Notes: generated from the sequence alone by a model not told the origin. A DNA stretch of 64,000 nt from Desulfuromonadaceae bacterium (GCA_028712075.1 JAQTQX010000002.1:1-64000), one strand, 5' to 3'. Shown: positions 15,077-24,530, numbered from the stretch's first letter. Program-made: numbers and translations.

Positions 15077-16561
15077 TTAGATTCTGCCGGTAGCCCTCAT
15101 GGCGATTCCTTTGCCGAACCGGTCTGATAATTCCGAAAACACTGTGTCGTCGAATTTCTTCATATTCTGGACGATCATTTCCACCGCATTGATCTCAGAA
15201 GCTGCATTGGCGTAACTCTGCTGGGCAACGCTCAGAAGTTGCAGCGTCTTTTCCTCAAGCGTCTGGATATGCTGCATACCTTCGCCGAGGAGCGCCAACT
15301 GGCAGGTCTCCGGCGAAGCCCCGGCTTTATTCCCCTTCTGGGTAGACATGATGTTGCGGGCCATCTCCTGCAACTGGACTGCACGGCCAAAGAGGTCGAG
15401 CAGCATGTAGTAGCCGTAAGCCCGGGCAGTCAGTTCCGCCAGTTTGCCGATGACCTCGCCCTCGGTATTGGTGGCTGTGGCATTCTTGAGGATCAGGCCT
15501 ACTGACAGCGGCGTGCTTTTGAGAAACGCTTCTTCGTCGGCGGTGAGCGCGGTTTTCGATTTGATCTTGGTGGCGATGGACTGCATCTTGCCGGCCACAT
15601 AGACCATCAGGTTCTTGTTGGCATCGGTGATGTCGGCACAGGCCCCGGCGGTGTCCCGTCCCTGGGCAGAGCCACTGATGAAGGAGTCGAAGCTGTTGTT
15701 CTTGTCGCACGGAGGAATGTACTGGGCCTGGTAGGTCGTGCCGGTCGTCGCCGGGTTCTGGATGATCACATCGCCAATGAAACCGCGCACAAGCTTGACG
15801 TATTCGCTGCTCATCCCTTTCTTGCCGGCCAGGTTCTCCAGAACCGAGCCGTCACCGAATACCTGCAGGACTTCTGTCGGGCACCCCGCAGTGGCGCTGG
15901 TGGCTGAGGACTGGGTCGTACCGGGAACGCCAGGTTTGTTGCCGGCATTGGTCTTCTGCTCGCTCTCGAACAGCTTGCTGACATCCTGATAAAGATCCTT
16001 GGCTCCACTCGACACCATGAAGTCGGTTTGGGCCGTCTTCATCTCTGCCTTCAGACTGTCCGACATGACCGACGAAAACGGACTGGCAGCAGTGGCCACC
16101 AGCGCCTTGGCCGCCTTGCAGTCATTCATCTGTAGCGAGTTTAACCGGTCGGTGATTGCTTCGAGAGTTTTGATGGTGTCGGCCACCTGGGGTGCCAGGG
16201 TTTTCAGGGCAATATCAAAGGCTGCTGCCGGAGCTGCCGACAGGATGTTCTGAAGCTTCTGCACCAGGTAATCCACATTCAGAAACGAGAACCCGCCAAG
16301 AAACATGTCGATCCCGCCGCAACCGGACTTCAATTTGGGAAGCGAGGCAGTAAACAGATGGTCATCGGTATTCGCCCATCTGGCCGAGAAACTACCGCCA
16401 GTGTAGTAACCACGCTTCGACCCCTCGTAATAGCTGGGCGAAGTGGAGCTCTTCTGCTGCACCCAATCATCGACCCAGCCAGACCAGGAAAGTACAGGGT
16501 TCAAGGCAATAGTTGCCGCCAGGCAGACGGCGGTGGTTCTGGTAATAACGGTTCGTTTCAC
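15077..16561 (-). CDS. traH: TraH-like conjugative pilus assembly protein
   Basis: 494 residues with a signal peptide (about 1-26). After it come the TraH landmarks: GGSFSARWANTDDHLFT, then SGCGGIDMFLGGFSFLNV, followed by a long helical region and scattered cysteines. TraH is a periplasmic protein that, with TraF and others, extends and retracts F-type pili. Length is close to F TraH (about 458). It lies just downstream of traF, as in many F-type systems of Desulfuromonadia. Confidence 0.9.
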   Translation of the reverse strand: MKRTVITRTTAVCLAATIALNPVLSWSGWVDDWVQQKSSTSPSYYEGSKRGYYTGGSFSARWANTDDHLFTASLPKLKSGCGGIDMFLGGFSFLNVDYLVQKLQNILSAAPAAAFDIALKTLAPQVADTIKTLEAITDRLNSLQMNDCKAAKALVATAASPFSSVMSDSLKAEMKTAQTDFMVSSGAKDLYQDVSKLFESEQKTNAGNKPGVPGTTQSSATSATAGCPTEVLQVFGDGSVLENLAGKKGMSSEYVKLVRGFIGDVIIQNPATTGTTYQAQYIPPCDKNNSFDSFISGSAQGRDTAGACADITDANKNLMVYVAGKMQSIATKIKSKTALTADEEAFLKSTPLSVGLILKNATATNTEGEVIGKLAELTARAYGYYMLLDLFGRAVQLQEMARNIMSTQKGNKAGASPETCQLALLGEGMQHIQTLEEKTLQLLSVAQQSYANAASEINAVEMIVQNMKKFDDTVFSELSDRFGKGIAMRATGRI

Positions 16562-16601
16562 TCTGACACCTCTCTTCTCTGTTGCTGTAGGACCAGTAGG
16601 C

Positions 16602-17441
16602 TCATGGCCGCTCCTTTTCCTGAAGGCGGCGTTTTTTCACGTCGAAGCTACCTCCCTTCTGGAATTCGTAGAGCGAATATTCCTCCGGGGAGATGTCACC
16701 CTTGAGGAGGCGCACGGCCCGGTATGCCTTGTCTTCGATCTCGTCGGCGGAAATGACGCCTGCCGAGACCGGTAGATAATCCTGGTTCCCTTTCTGGATC
16801 AGGATCAGGGTCGGCGTGATCTCCACGCTGAATTTGGCGGCGAGTCCCGGGTTCTCACTGATGTTGACCTTCTTCACAGTCCAGCCGGTCTCGTTGGTGA
16901 ACCAGTCAAGGATGCGGGATTGCTCATCGCAGTAGCTACAGTCAGGTCTCTGGAAATAAATCAGGGCAAAGTCATCCCGGTTGTCCCGCAGGATGCGCTG
17001 CCGCTCCTCATTGATCTGGGAGATCCGGGCTAGGTTACCGGGAGTCGTGATCGGATAGTCCTTTTTAGTGGTCAGCTCCGGGTACTTCTGCCAGACAAAC
17101 TGAGCCACGTTGGAAAAAGCCAGCGCCTTCTTGCGGGCAATCTCCTGGACCTCGAAGTACTCCTTCACATTCTCTTCACTCGGCTTCTGGACAGCCTTCT
17201 TTTTCAATACTTCGGCAAACTCCTGGAACTGGTCGGGATGCATCTCCCAAACCTGTTCATAAGAATAATCCTTGAGCGATGGCGTGCTCTTGGGCGGTTT
17301 CTTCTTCTTTTCCTGCTTTTCGGCCTGCTTCTCAGGTTCTTTCTGGTACCACCACCAGCCCTTGGCTGAATCGGCATAGTAGCCGGCAGAAGCGGTGGTC
17401 ACGGAGAGTTGGAGAATAGAGGCCAGTATCAGTCTCCTCAT
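16602..17441 (-). CDS. traF: TraF-like periplasmic thioredoxin-fold protein
   Basis: 279 residues. A signal peptide (about 1-19) precedes GYYADSAKGWWWYQKEP, the typical TraF N-terminus. A thioredoxin-like domain from about 170 contains CSYC, so the redox motif that F TraF has lost is present here, plus the cis-proline region ITPTLILI. It probably folds or assembles pilus proteins. The start overlaps the end of the HD-domain gene by four bases. Confidence 0.9.
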   Translation of the reverse strand: MRRLILASILQLSVTTASAGYYADSAKGWWWYQKEPEKQAEKQEKKKKPPKSTPSLKDYSYEQVWEMHPDQFQEFAEVLKKKAVQKPSEENVKEYFEVQEIARKKALAFSNVAQFVWQKYPELTTKKDYPITTPGNLARISQINEERQRILRDNRDDFALIYFQRPDCSYCDEQSRILDWFTNETGWTVKKVNISENPGLAAKFSVEITPTLILIQKGNQDYLPVSAGVISADEIEDKAYRAVRLLKGDISPEEYSLYEFQKGGSFDVKKRRLQEKERP

Positions 17442-18904
17442 TCTTTGTCCTCCGCATGCTTCGGTCTGATGTCCTTGACTATTTTTCTCAAAACCGGGGG
17501 TTTGGTGCTTTCCAGTTCAGAGGTGAGCACACCAAAGGCATCGACCCGGAACGGGATCAGGAGTTTGTTGAATGACTTATCGTTATTCGACACGATGGAT
17601 GCATTCGTTGTGTAATAAGCATTGGTCATGAGTTCCGTGGCAATAGCATCTCTGGAGGCACTCAGTTCCCAGACGACAGTATGGAGAAGATTACGTTTGG
17701 TTTCTTCATCAGCATCAGCCACCAAGATCATGGGATCGCCATCGCTAACTTGATGGATCACCTGCCAAAGTGCTTCTGGCTTCACATAGACCAACCCGTT
17801 CGGCAGTGAAACGGCCAGCCACTTGACTCCGGACGAAGTTTTCTCCACCTGGTTGATCAATCCGTGGATGCCACCAAGGATCGCATCGGCATTGAACCAT
17901 GCAGGAATCTTTATCTTCTGGGGAACGTACTTTCCCGATTCTGGAGATCCGAGCGGGTGATCCCATTCCTGCGAAATTTTTTCTTTAATGACAGGCACAT
18001 CAGGTTGTGGCAGTGACTCAACTATTGGCAGCGAACTTTCTTCGGAAGCCCTCACCTGCGCCATCTGCCCAAGAAATGACCCCATCTCATCATTACGAGA
18101 CTCCTGGTCACACCGCTTCAAGCAGGCCGTGAGAGGATTGTTCGGCGTTATCTGGTGATGGTTGCGGATGATGCTGTCGAGTTCATCCCTGTTCGACAAC
18201 GCAACGTATTCCGGAATGCTCGCAAGTATGATGAGCGCTATTTGCGGATGATCTGCAGTCGAATAATACTGGCTGTGGAAAGAGGGAATTTTCCCGATGT
18301 CATGCGCCAGTGACACGATGAGGATCGTAGGTAGCATGATTCTTTCAGAGTTCTTTTCTACGAACTTGCGGGCAACCCCCAGGGAATGCCGATAGAGCGG
18401 TATGGTAGCCAGTTGGGCAAGAGCTGCTGCTCCGTACGCCGAATCCGGATCAGATATCTGCTTGCCGACAGCTGCATATTTCTTGATTCCGACAACCGAG
18501 GGGCATGTACCTTCCGCGTCGAGGATCTTAAGCAGATAGACGATCACAGTCTTACGCTTCCCATTGATAAGCGGTTCCGGTTCCACAATGTCCCTGTAGA
18601 ACTCTTCAATCTCCGAATGCCGGAATGTCGGTCGTGGAAATGCGGTTTCCTCTTCCTGTTTAGGAGTGGGTTCACGCCAGAGCCGAGACAGATCAGTGAA
18701 GTGAACAACACGGCCTGTCCATACTGAAGATACCGTGGCGAGATCAGTGCATGGCAGGTCATCATCCGGTTCCAGTTCCGAAATTGACAGTGGAACCCAC
18801 GGTTCTTGCTCTACTTCAGCCGGACGCCTGGTTAAAATTCGCCACAGGTTGTAAGTGACCATCAGGAAGCCGATAACGCCACAGCAGTAGAGCAGGAGTA
18901 TCAT
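17438..18904 (-). CDS. Membrane-anchored HD-domain, TraI_2/MobH-like protein
   Basis: 488 residues. One hydrophobic segment at about 1-20 anchors the N-terminus. An HD hydrolase core follows: RHSLGVA with His173 and HDIGK at 201-205. The C-terminal 150 residues (IKIPAWFNADAILGGIHGLI onward) recall the TraI_2 C-terminal region. MobH-group relaxases combine such parts, which makes this the best relaxase candidate in the window. It is shorter than the usual MobH enzymes, so it could instead be an accessory HD phosphohydrolase. It overlaps the coupling-protein gene by four bases. Confidence 0.55.
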   Translation of the reverse strand: MILLLYCCGVIGFLMVTYNLWRILTRRPAEVEQEPWVPLSISELEPDDDLPCTDLATVSSVWTGRVVHFTDLSRLWREPTPKQEEETAFPRPTFRHSEIEEFYRDIVEPEPLINGKRKTVIVYLLKILDAEGTCPSVVGIKKYAAVGKQISDPDSAYGAAALAQLATIPLYRHSLGVARKFVEKNSERIMLPTILIVSLAHDIGKIPSFHSQYYSTADHPQIALIILASIPEYVALSNRDELDSIIRNHHQITPNNPLTACLKRCDQESRNDEMGSFLGQMAQVRASEESSLPIVESLPQPDVPVIKEKISQEWDHPLGSPESGKYVPQKIKIPAWFNADAILGGIHGLINQVEKTSSGVKWLAVSLPNGLVYVKPEALWQVIHQVSDGDPMILVADADEETKRNLLHTVVWELSASRDAIATELMTNAYYTTNASIVSNNDKSFNKLLIPFRVDAFGVLTSELESTKPPVLRKIVKDIRPKHAEDKE

Positions 18905-20274
18905 GCGGCCCCTCTGCTCATGGTTATGGAAGATGGCGCCGAAGGGAAGACTATCTTTAACTGCGGGTCTCTGGCATCACGAGTCACACCCTTGTACCTA
19001 CCGGAGTAGGTCAGCATATAGAATTCCCTTGGTTGCAGCCCCAGAATATCCTGTACTTTCAAAATGTCCTGTTCCACTTCACGGGTAGTGACCTGGTTGG
19101 ACCCGAAAATGCCGGTCAGCACGTTGCGCACGCCGAAATGCCGTACGACGTACTCGGATGTTTCAGCATCAGAACAGCGCATGAAGATCTTGGTGTTGGT
19201 GTTGTCGAGGATCGACTTACCGTATTCCTCGCCAATAGCGGCATATATTTGGTTCACGGACTGGGCGAAGGCATGTACCATTACGTCTGCTGATCCAGCC
19301 TTGGCGAAAAGGTCCTCAATACCTTGGTAGAACAGGCTCTGGGCCTCATCTATGTAGATGGACAGCGGTGGGAATACTTTCTGCTTGTCAGAGAGATAGA
19401 CCCTGCCGATGAAGGACTGGATCATCGACAAGAGGACTTTGCCGAGTGTTGTGGCTGCCTCCCTGGTAATCATGGTACCGGTGTGCACGACCATGATTAC
19501 CCCTTTCTTTCGTTCAAGTCGGCTGATGAAGCGGTTGCTGTCGGCCTGGCCGATAATCTTGCCGATGTTGCCGGAGGAAAGCTCCATCAAGCAGGTGCGC
19601 AATGTTGAAGACACCTTCGAGTAATACTCCTGGGGAGATTCGAGGATATCCTGGATCATGCCGGCGTTTAGCAGCGCCTCTGGTGTCTTGATTTCCTGCA
19701 ATAGCCCCATTGTGCTGCTCAATGATGAGCGGCGAATGCTTTGTCTGATGGAATCCATGTTTTGCTTGGGAAGACGTTTTTCCCAATCGGCGATGATGAT
19801 GTTGGCTGAGATGATGGCAGTAGTGATTTCCTTTGCAATGTTGCGGTAGAATGGCTCACGTCCGCCCTGGATGCCTGAAACGATATGGCCGACGAGTTCG
19901 TCCGGCATGAAGTAATAGGCCATAGGATCGATGACCGCTGAGTATTCCGGAAAAATCGGCGTTACCAGCATCAAATCCTTGAGCCTCTCCGCCTTGCGGG
20001 CGACCTCGAAGATCTTGGTGAAAATCTGCTGGTCACCTTTGGGGTCGAAGTAGACCACGCTGTTGCCTTTCATGATGTCCTGCTCAATAAGGTTCTCGCA
20101 GAGTCGCGTTTTGCCGACCCCAGTAGTGCCAAATACGAACATGTGCCGTTTTCGGTATTCATCAGGGATCGAAATCGGAACGATCCGGGTCGGTCGTTCC
20201 ATCTGGACTCCGGTACCGATGGAGGTCATGAATTCCGGGTTGGTGGTGCTACGGTGCGATGAGGACTTGAACAT
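18901..20274 (-). CDS. traD: VirD4/TraD-type coupling ATPase without membrane segments
   Basis: 457 residues. Walker A GTTGVGKT at 49-56, Walker B LSIYIDEAQS, and the later FAQSVNQIYAAIGEEYG and NTKIFMRCSDAETSEY stretches are those of type IV coupling proteins, the pumps that bring the relaxase-DNA complex to the secretion channel. The usual two N-terminal membrane helices are absent; the protein begins almost at the ATPase domain. The overlapping downstream gene does have a membrane anchor, so the two may together supply what is normally one protein. Confidence 0.85.
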   Translation of the reverse strand: MFKSSSHRSTTNPEFMTSIGTGVQMERPTRIVPISIPDEYRKRHMFVFGTTGVGKTRLCENLIEQDIMKGNSVVYFDPKGDQQIFTKIFEVARKAERLKDLMLVTPIFPEYSAVIDPMAYYFMPDELVGHIVSGIQGGREPFYRNIAKEITTAIISANIIIADWEKRLPKQNMDSIRQSIRRSSLSSTMGLLQEIKTPEALLNAGMIQDILESPQEYYSKVSSTLRTCLMELSSGNIGKIIGQADSNRFISRLERKKGVIMVVHTGTMITREAATTLGKVLLSMIQSFIGRVYLSDKQKVFPPLSIYIDEAQSLFYQGIEDLFAKAGSADVMVHAFAQSVNQIYAAIGEEYGKSILDNTNTKIFMRCSDAETSEYVVRHFGVRNVLTGIFGSNQVTTREVEQDILKVQDILGLQPREFYMLTYSGRYKGVTRDARDPQLKIVFPSAPSSITMSRGAA

Positions 20275-20959
20275 GTTCCCTCAACTCCTTTCCGACTGTA
20301 TTAATCGATGTTTTTGGTATCCGAACCGGCGTAACAACTTCACTGAACCCTCCTGCAATACGCCGTCGGCATTTGATCCCGGCAATACCGGTCAGGTCCT
20401 GAAGCAGCAGAGCCGGCAAGGCACGAGATGTCCGGTTCAGAATGAGTCGAACCTTTGCAATGTCGCCTCTCACCATGACGGGGCGTACACTCGTCACCAG
20501 GAAGCTGCGCTGCTCACCTATGCGATAACGAGAACGTTCATGTGGCGGCTGATAGCGTAAAGGGCATTCCCCGAACAGGATCAGTGGCTTAAGGATGTCA
20601 TCAATTTCCAGGGTAACGTGTAATGTCCCTCGGGAGCCGATACGCCCCACGGCCCCACAAAAAACCCTCCCCTGAAGTTCCTGCAGTCTTTTTGCTTCCA
20701 GCTGGTTCTGACGTTTTTGCAGTTCCGCTTCGACACTGTGAATGATATGCCGGCGGAGCTTCTTGGGAATGTCCTTCAACTGCATTTCGACCGGGTGTCC
20801 CAGCTTGGGATAGGCAATAATTTCCAGCTCCCCCTCTGCCCGGACAGTAACCGTCCTCTGAAAAGCTGCCATCAGTGTCTTCGCCACAGCGCATTCAACA
20901 GCATCGACTATCTCGTCCTCCGGCAATCCGTATTTGTGGAGAAGATCAGCGGACAGCAT
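20249..20959 (-). CDS. NusA-like protein (NusA N-domain, S1, partial KH)
   Basis: 236 residues from ATG 20959 ([16 protein letters not shown]). The order of features follows NusA: an N-terminal helical domain ([18 protein letters not shown]), an S1-like domain at about 95-165 with [16 protein letters not shown] and [11 protein letters not shown] (compare the GDRV and LSRTHP parts of NusA), and a remnant of the first KH domain. It is half the length of host NusA and lacks the second KH domain. NusA binds RNA polymerase and nascent RNA and controls pausing, termination and antitermination. It overlaps the coupling-protein gene by 26 bases and the transglycosylase by 14. Confidence 0.6.
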   Translation of the reverse strand: MLSADLLHKYGLPEDEIVDAVECAVAKTLMAAFQRTVTVRAEGELEIIAYPKLGHPVEMQLKDIPKKLRRHIIHSVEAELQKRQNQLEAKRLQELQGRVFCGAVGRIGSRGTLHVTLEIDDILKPLILFGECPLRYQPPHERSRYRIGEQRSFLVTSVRPVMVRGDIAKVRLILNRTSRALPALLLQDLTGIAGIKCRRRIAGGFSEVVTPVRIPKTSINTVGKELREHVQVLIAP

Positions 20960-21452
20960 TGCCGAACACCTCATTCCATGGTGATTCGATTCTGGGCGTG
21001 CTGATGGCTGCGATGAGCGTCGTCGCCTGTGGCTTCGTATGCTCAGCGAGGATGCGATACACTTTTCCGGCGTAACGGTCCCCTTTCGACGGGGTGCGCG
21101 AGTTGTAACAACCGACAGCCCGCCAGGTGTAGCCATAATCCTGGATACATTGGGCCAGTACCCAGGCACCCACCTTTACATTCGTGCATGGCTCCCCCAG
21201 TTCATTCCATGTTTTGCCAATCCTTTTCGCCCAACTGGAATTTATCTGCATCAGGCCATAATCATAGGTTCCGTTACTGTTGCGATTGATCGCCCGGGGG
21301 TTAAAGTTGCTCTCCGTCTTGGCGATGCTCCAAAGCAGTTGTGGCGATATGCCGTATTGACTCCCGGCCTCCTCGAAGCAGAAAGCACGGGCCTGGATCG
21401 GCACGCAGGCAAGACTGATCATGAGCAGGCAGATGCCTGGTAATCGACACAT
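20946..21452 (-). CDS. Lytic transglycosylase (VirB1/SLT family)
   Basis: 168 residues from ATG 21452 behind AGGAGGAACGA; the longer frame upstream is not used. A signal peptide ends near ARA-FC. The SLT fold shows the catalytic Glu in AKTESNFNP, then [13 protein letters not shown] and the late [10 protein letters not shown]. The enzyme opens peptidoglycan locally for assembly of the transfer apparatus. It is the first gene of the minus-strand conjugation operon and diverges from lexA. Confidence 0.9.
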   Translation of the reverse strand: MCRLPGICLLMISLACVPIQARAFCFEEAGSQYGISPQLLWSIAKTESNFNPRAINRNSNGTYDYGLMQINSSWAKRIGKTWNELGEPCTNVKVGAWVLAQCIQDYGYTWRAVGCYNSRTPSKGDRYAGKVYRILAEHTKPQATTLIAAISTPRIESPWNEVFGNAVR

Positions 21453-21499
21453 TCGTTCCTCCTGACTGATAATCTTGTAGGGGGGAAGGTGGCACCGTC

Positions 21500-21546
21500 T
21501 TGACAAGAAGATATGATCGAGAGTATATAGTGAACAGGTGTACACT
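21500..21546 (+). promoter_or_regulatory. lexA promoter with 18-bp palindromic LexA operator
   Basis: A -35 TTGACA (21500-21505), an 18-base spacer and a -10 TATATA (21524-21529). The palindrome AGTGAACAGGTGTACACT (21529-21546) starts on the last base of the -10 and covers the transcription start. Half-sites AGTGwAC and GTwCACT are perfect inversions around AGGT. Position directly ahead of lexA makes it the likely operator of this LexA. Confidence 0.8.
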
Positions 21547-21563
21547 ATTTTGAGGAGAGTGCT

Positions 21564-22166
21564 GTGATCGCCCTTACTGACCGGCAGCAAAAGGTATTGG
21601 ACTTCATTACCCGTTTTACGCAGACGCATGGATACTCACCGACAGTGCGTGACATCGCGGCTCACCTTGGTGTCAGCAGCCCTTCCGGGGTGAATCGGCA
21701 TCTTGAAGTGCTCGAAAAAAAAGGATGGCTCAAAAAAACAGGGGCATCACGCGGGATAGTGCTTACGTCACACGGAGGGCAGTCAATTTCACTTCCAATC
21801 GTTGGCACGGTTCGCGCCGGCCACTTACAACCGGCGGTCGAAGACATCCAGGGATTCTTTTCCGTTGATCAGGGGCAGGTTAAAGGGGATGGCTGCTTTT
21901 TTTTGCGGGTGAAGGGTGACTCAATGATCGGTGCAGGAATTTTTGATGGAGACCTCGCGCTGGTTCGTCCTCAACCGGTGGCGGAGAACCGCGATACTGT
22001 GGTCGTAATGGTGGATGGCGAAGCGACCCTCAAGTGGTTTCACCGTGAACCGAATCGCATCCGCTTGCAACCCGCCAACCCCAATATGGAACCGATATAT
22101 GTGGGGCCGGATAAAAATGTTTCGATTGTTGGCAAAGTAGTCGGAATTTATCGTCAGTTGGAGTAG
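21564..22166 (+). CDS. lexA: LexA repressor
   Basis: 200 residues starting with GTG at 21564 behind GAGGAG. The N-terminal winged helix-turn-helix ([28 protein letters not shown]) is followed by the self-cleavage region: Ala85-Gly86 in TVRAGH, catalytic Ser120 (KGDSMIG) and Lys157 (GEATLKW). It should repress itself and the three genes downstream and be inactivated by RecA filaments after DNA damage. The operator over its promoter does not resemble the host-type spaced GGTT/ACC boxes, so this may be an element-specific LexA. Confidence 0.95.
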   Translation: MIALTDRQQKVLDFITRFTQTHGYSPTVRDIAAHLGVSSPSGVNRHLEVLEKKGWLKKTGASRGIVLTSHGGQSISLPIVGTVRAGHLQPAVEDIQGFFSVDQGQVKGDGCFFLRVKGDSMIGAGIFDGDLALVRPQPVAENRDTVVVMVDGEATLKWFHREPNRIRLQPANPNMEPIYVGPDKNVSIVGKVVGIYRQLE

Positions 22167-22169
22167 TCC

Positions 22170-22415
22170 GTGGAGAGAATCAAGGAACAAATACGGATAG
22201 CCACGATCTTTACCCCTGGCAGGCTGATCAAGCCTGTCTGGTTCGACTGGCATAACCGCAAGCATACCATCCTGGAGACAACGTATCACTGGAAGGAGCA
22301 GACTGGCGCCGCAACGCTCCTGCATTTTTCTGTTACCGACGGAGAGGCCCTCTACGATCTGGTCTATAACACGCTCGACCAAAGCTGGCTATTGAACGGA
22401 ATCGAGGTTAAGTGA
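22170..22415 (+). CDS. Small protein between lexA and dinB (81 aa)
   Basis: 81 residues, GTG start three bases after the lexA stop. Soluble, with a central IRIATIFTPGRLIKPVWFDW stretch and a C-terminal half rich in Tyr, Trp and Leu. Its stop overlaps the dinB start (TGATG). Small proteins of this type recur between lexA and dinB in related bacteria. Function unknown; perhaps a polymerase accessory protein. Confidence 0.7.
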   Translation: MERIKEQIRIATIFTPGRLIKPVWFDWHNRKHTILETTYHWKEQTGAATLLHFSVTDGEALYDLVYNTLDQSWLLNGIEVK

Positions 22416-23647
22416 TGGTCAACCGTGTTGTCATGCACGCCGACATGAATAGCTTTTTTGCCTCCGTTGAACAGTCGTATAACCCCGACCTCAAAGGGAA
22501 ACCGATCGTGGTCACTGGTTCGCAGCAGCGAACGGTTATCCTCACGGCCAGCTATGAGGCCAGGAAATTCGGGGTCAAGACCGGCATGATGCTGCACGAA
22601 GCCAAACGACTCTGCCCGGAAGTCATCATGGTACCGGCTGACAACCGGAAATATACCCACACCTCCGCTCAAATCATGAAGATGATGCTGGACTACACTC
22701 CCCTGGTGGAAGTTTTCAGCATAGACGAAGCATTCTTGGACGTGACCCATTCTCTGTCGATCTTCAACAGTGCTGAAAACATCTCCTATCTGCTCAAAGC
22801 ACGGATCAAGCACCATTTCGATATTACCTGTTCTGTCGGCATTGCTCCGAACAAGCTGCTGGCAAAGCTTGCCTCGGAAATGATGAAACCTGACGGGCTT
22901 ACCATCATCGCGCCCGATAAAGTCAGTTCTACTCTGGAGCATATGCCGATCAAGGAGCTGTGCGGCATTGGTAAAAAAATGGAGCGCCATCTCAATATGA
23001 TGAGCATCTATACCTGCGGGGATCTGGGGCGTTGCGATGAGGGCCGGTTGAAGAGAAAGTTCGGCATCATCGGTAGCCGGTTGAAGCAGATGGGCCAAGG
23101 GATTGACGATTCCCCGGTAATCCCGGCAGAAGATGCAGAGGAGGTTAAATCCGTCGGGCATTCAATGACCCTCAAAAGGGATATCAGCAGTCGAAACGAG
23201 ATCCTGCGCTACCTGCTGCAGCTCTCGGAAATGGTTGGGCGTCGGGCTCGGCGCTACGGGGTTGCCGGCAAGACGGTTCATCTGACCATTCGTTATGCCG
23301 ACTTCAGCACCTTCGGGAAACAGGAAACCCTTTCCTGTCATGTCAACCAGAGTGATGATATTTACCAGGGCGCAATTAAGATCCTGGATAGCATTGAACT
23401 GGAACAGCCCGTTCGCCTCCTGGGTGTAAGAATAACCAATCTCTGTTACCAGCGCGAACAGTTGCCCTTGTTTGAGGAGGAACGCCGGAAGGCCTTCATG
23501 ATCAACGCAATGGATACGGTGAATGATCGGTTCGGCGATTTTACCGTGACGTATGGCAGTCTTTTGGGCAACAATGAGGAGAAAGGTTCACATGTGATCT
23601 CGCCGGCCTGGAAGCCGGAGGGGATCAGAAATGTACAGGTGAGGTAA
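22415..23647 (+). CDS. dinB: Y-family DNA polymerase IV
   Basis: 410 residues from ATG 22415, which shares bases with the previous stop and sits behind GAGG; a GTG three bases earlier is possible. Catalytic acidic residues are Asp10 (HADMNSFF) and Asp104-Glu105 (SIDEAFLDV). The fingers, the CSVGIAPNKLLAKLAS motif, helix-hairpin-helix (ELCGIGKKME) and little finger are intact. The short C-terminus QLPLFEEE may serve as beta-clamp binding site. It performs translesion synthesis and should be induced by SOS through the lexA promoter. Confidence 0.95.
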   Translation: MVNRVVMHADMNSFFASVEQSYNPDLKGKPIVVTGSQQRTVILTASYEARKFGVKTGMMLHEAKRLCPEVIMVPADNRKYTHTSAQIMKMMLDYTPLVEVFSIDEAFLDVTHSLSIFNSAENISYLLKARIKHHFDITCSVGIAPNKLLAKLASEMMKPDGLTIIAPDKVSSTLEHMPIKELCGIGKKMERHLNMMSIYTCGDLGRCDEGRLKRKFGIIGSRLKQMGQGIDDSPVIPAEDAEEVKSVGHSMTLKRDISSRNEILRYLLQLSEMVGRRARRYGVAGKTVHLTIRYADFSTFGKQETLSCHVNQSDDIYQGAIKILDSIELEQPVRLLGVRITNLCYQREQLPLFEEERRKAFMINAMDTVNDRFGDFTVTYGSLLGNNEEKGSHVISPAWKPEGIRNVQVR

Positions 23648-23650
23648 CCC

Positions 23651-24412
23651 ATGTGCGGACGTCTGGTAATCGATCTGTCACCGGAAATGATCACCGAAAT
23701 TTATGGCATCATCAAAAAAATCGACCGGGAGCTTAACCCCAGATACAACGTGGTCCCATCCCAGACAATACCCATTGTCAGGGAGGATGTGGAAGGTAGT
23801 CGGGAGCTGACCTTCGTTCGATGGGGACTCATCCCTTCCTGGGCAAAAGACATTTCCATCGGTAACAGCCTGATCAATGCGCGGGCGGAAACCGCTGCGG
23901 AGAAACCGTCATTCCGGTCAGCATTCAAGCGCCGTCGCTGTGTCATTCCAGCAGGAGGGTTTTACGAATGGCAGCGGCAGGATGGGAAAAGAAAACAGCC
24001 GTGGTATTTTCGGATGCCCGATGGAAGTCCCGTATCGATTGCTGGGTTGTGGGAACATTGGCAAGGGAGCGATGGCCAGGTAATAGAGTCCTGTTCCATC
24101 CTGACAACCAGCGCGAATGAGCTGATGGCACCCATACATGACAGGATGCCGGTTATTCTGAGCCATGAAGACCATGCGGCGTGGCTCAACACCAAGCTGA
24201 CAGATGGCGTGCTGCTGAAGGAGCTTTGTCGGCCTTGTCCTTCAGATATCCTGAATGCCTATCCCGTCTCTCCAATAGTCAATAGCCCGAAAAACGATTC
24301 TGCTGATTGCATTGCCCCCATCAGAATACTTGGCACTGCCAAGGGGCAGATAAAGATGTCTGATGATTTTGACCTTTTACCGGATGAGATTATCGATGAA
24401 TTCTACAAGTGA
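23651..24412 (+). CDS. SRAP-domain DNA-protein crosslink protein (YedK/HMCES)
   Basis: 253 residues. Begins MCGR, so Cys2 is the residue that forms the covalent bond with abasic sites after removal of Met1. The RWGLIPSWAKD, NARAET, GFYEW and HDRMPVIL landmarks are all present. It shields abasic sites in single-stranded DNA from cleavage and error-prone bypass, a role that fits its place as the last gene of the SOS cassette, three bases after dinB. Confidence 0.95.
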   Translation: MCGRLVIDLSPEMITEIYGIIKKIDRELNPRYNVVPSQTIPIVREDVEGSRELTFVRWGLIPSWAKDISIGNSLINARAETAAEKPSFRSAFKRRRCVIPAGGFYEWQRQDGKRKQPWYFRMPDGSPVSIAGLWEHWQGSDGQVIESCSILTTSANELMAPIHDRMPVILSHEDHAAWLNTKLTDGVLLKELCRPCPSDILNAYPVSPIVNSPKNDSADCIAPIRILGTAKGQIKMSDDFDLLPDEIIDEFYK

Positions 24413-24424
24413 AGAATTTCAGTG

Positions 24425-24530
24425 CCTGTTCTGGTGAAACTGACAAAAGAAACAGACGTGATGGCGACCGACGTTCCACAGTGAATCCGACCAACGTTCC
24501 GGCGAAAGCGACCAAGGTATGCTGGAGTCG
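24425..24530. mobile_element. IS21-like terminal repeat remnant (left)
   Basis: Between the SRAP gene and the PAS gene, the motif CGACC-ACGTTCC occurs at about 24475 and 24490, followed by GCGACCAA. Runs of this type mark the ends of IS21-family elements. The copy around GACCAACGTTCCGGCG is repeated inverted at about 25937-25952. No transposase is left on this side. Confidence 0.45.

Noticed and set aside
22364-23161. 265-aa minus-strand frame over dinB
   Set aside because: Complement of a fully conserved polymerase gene; no independent support.
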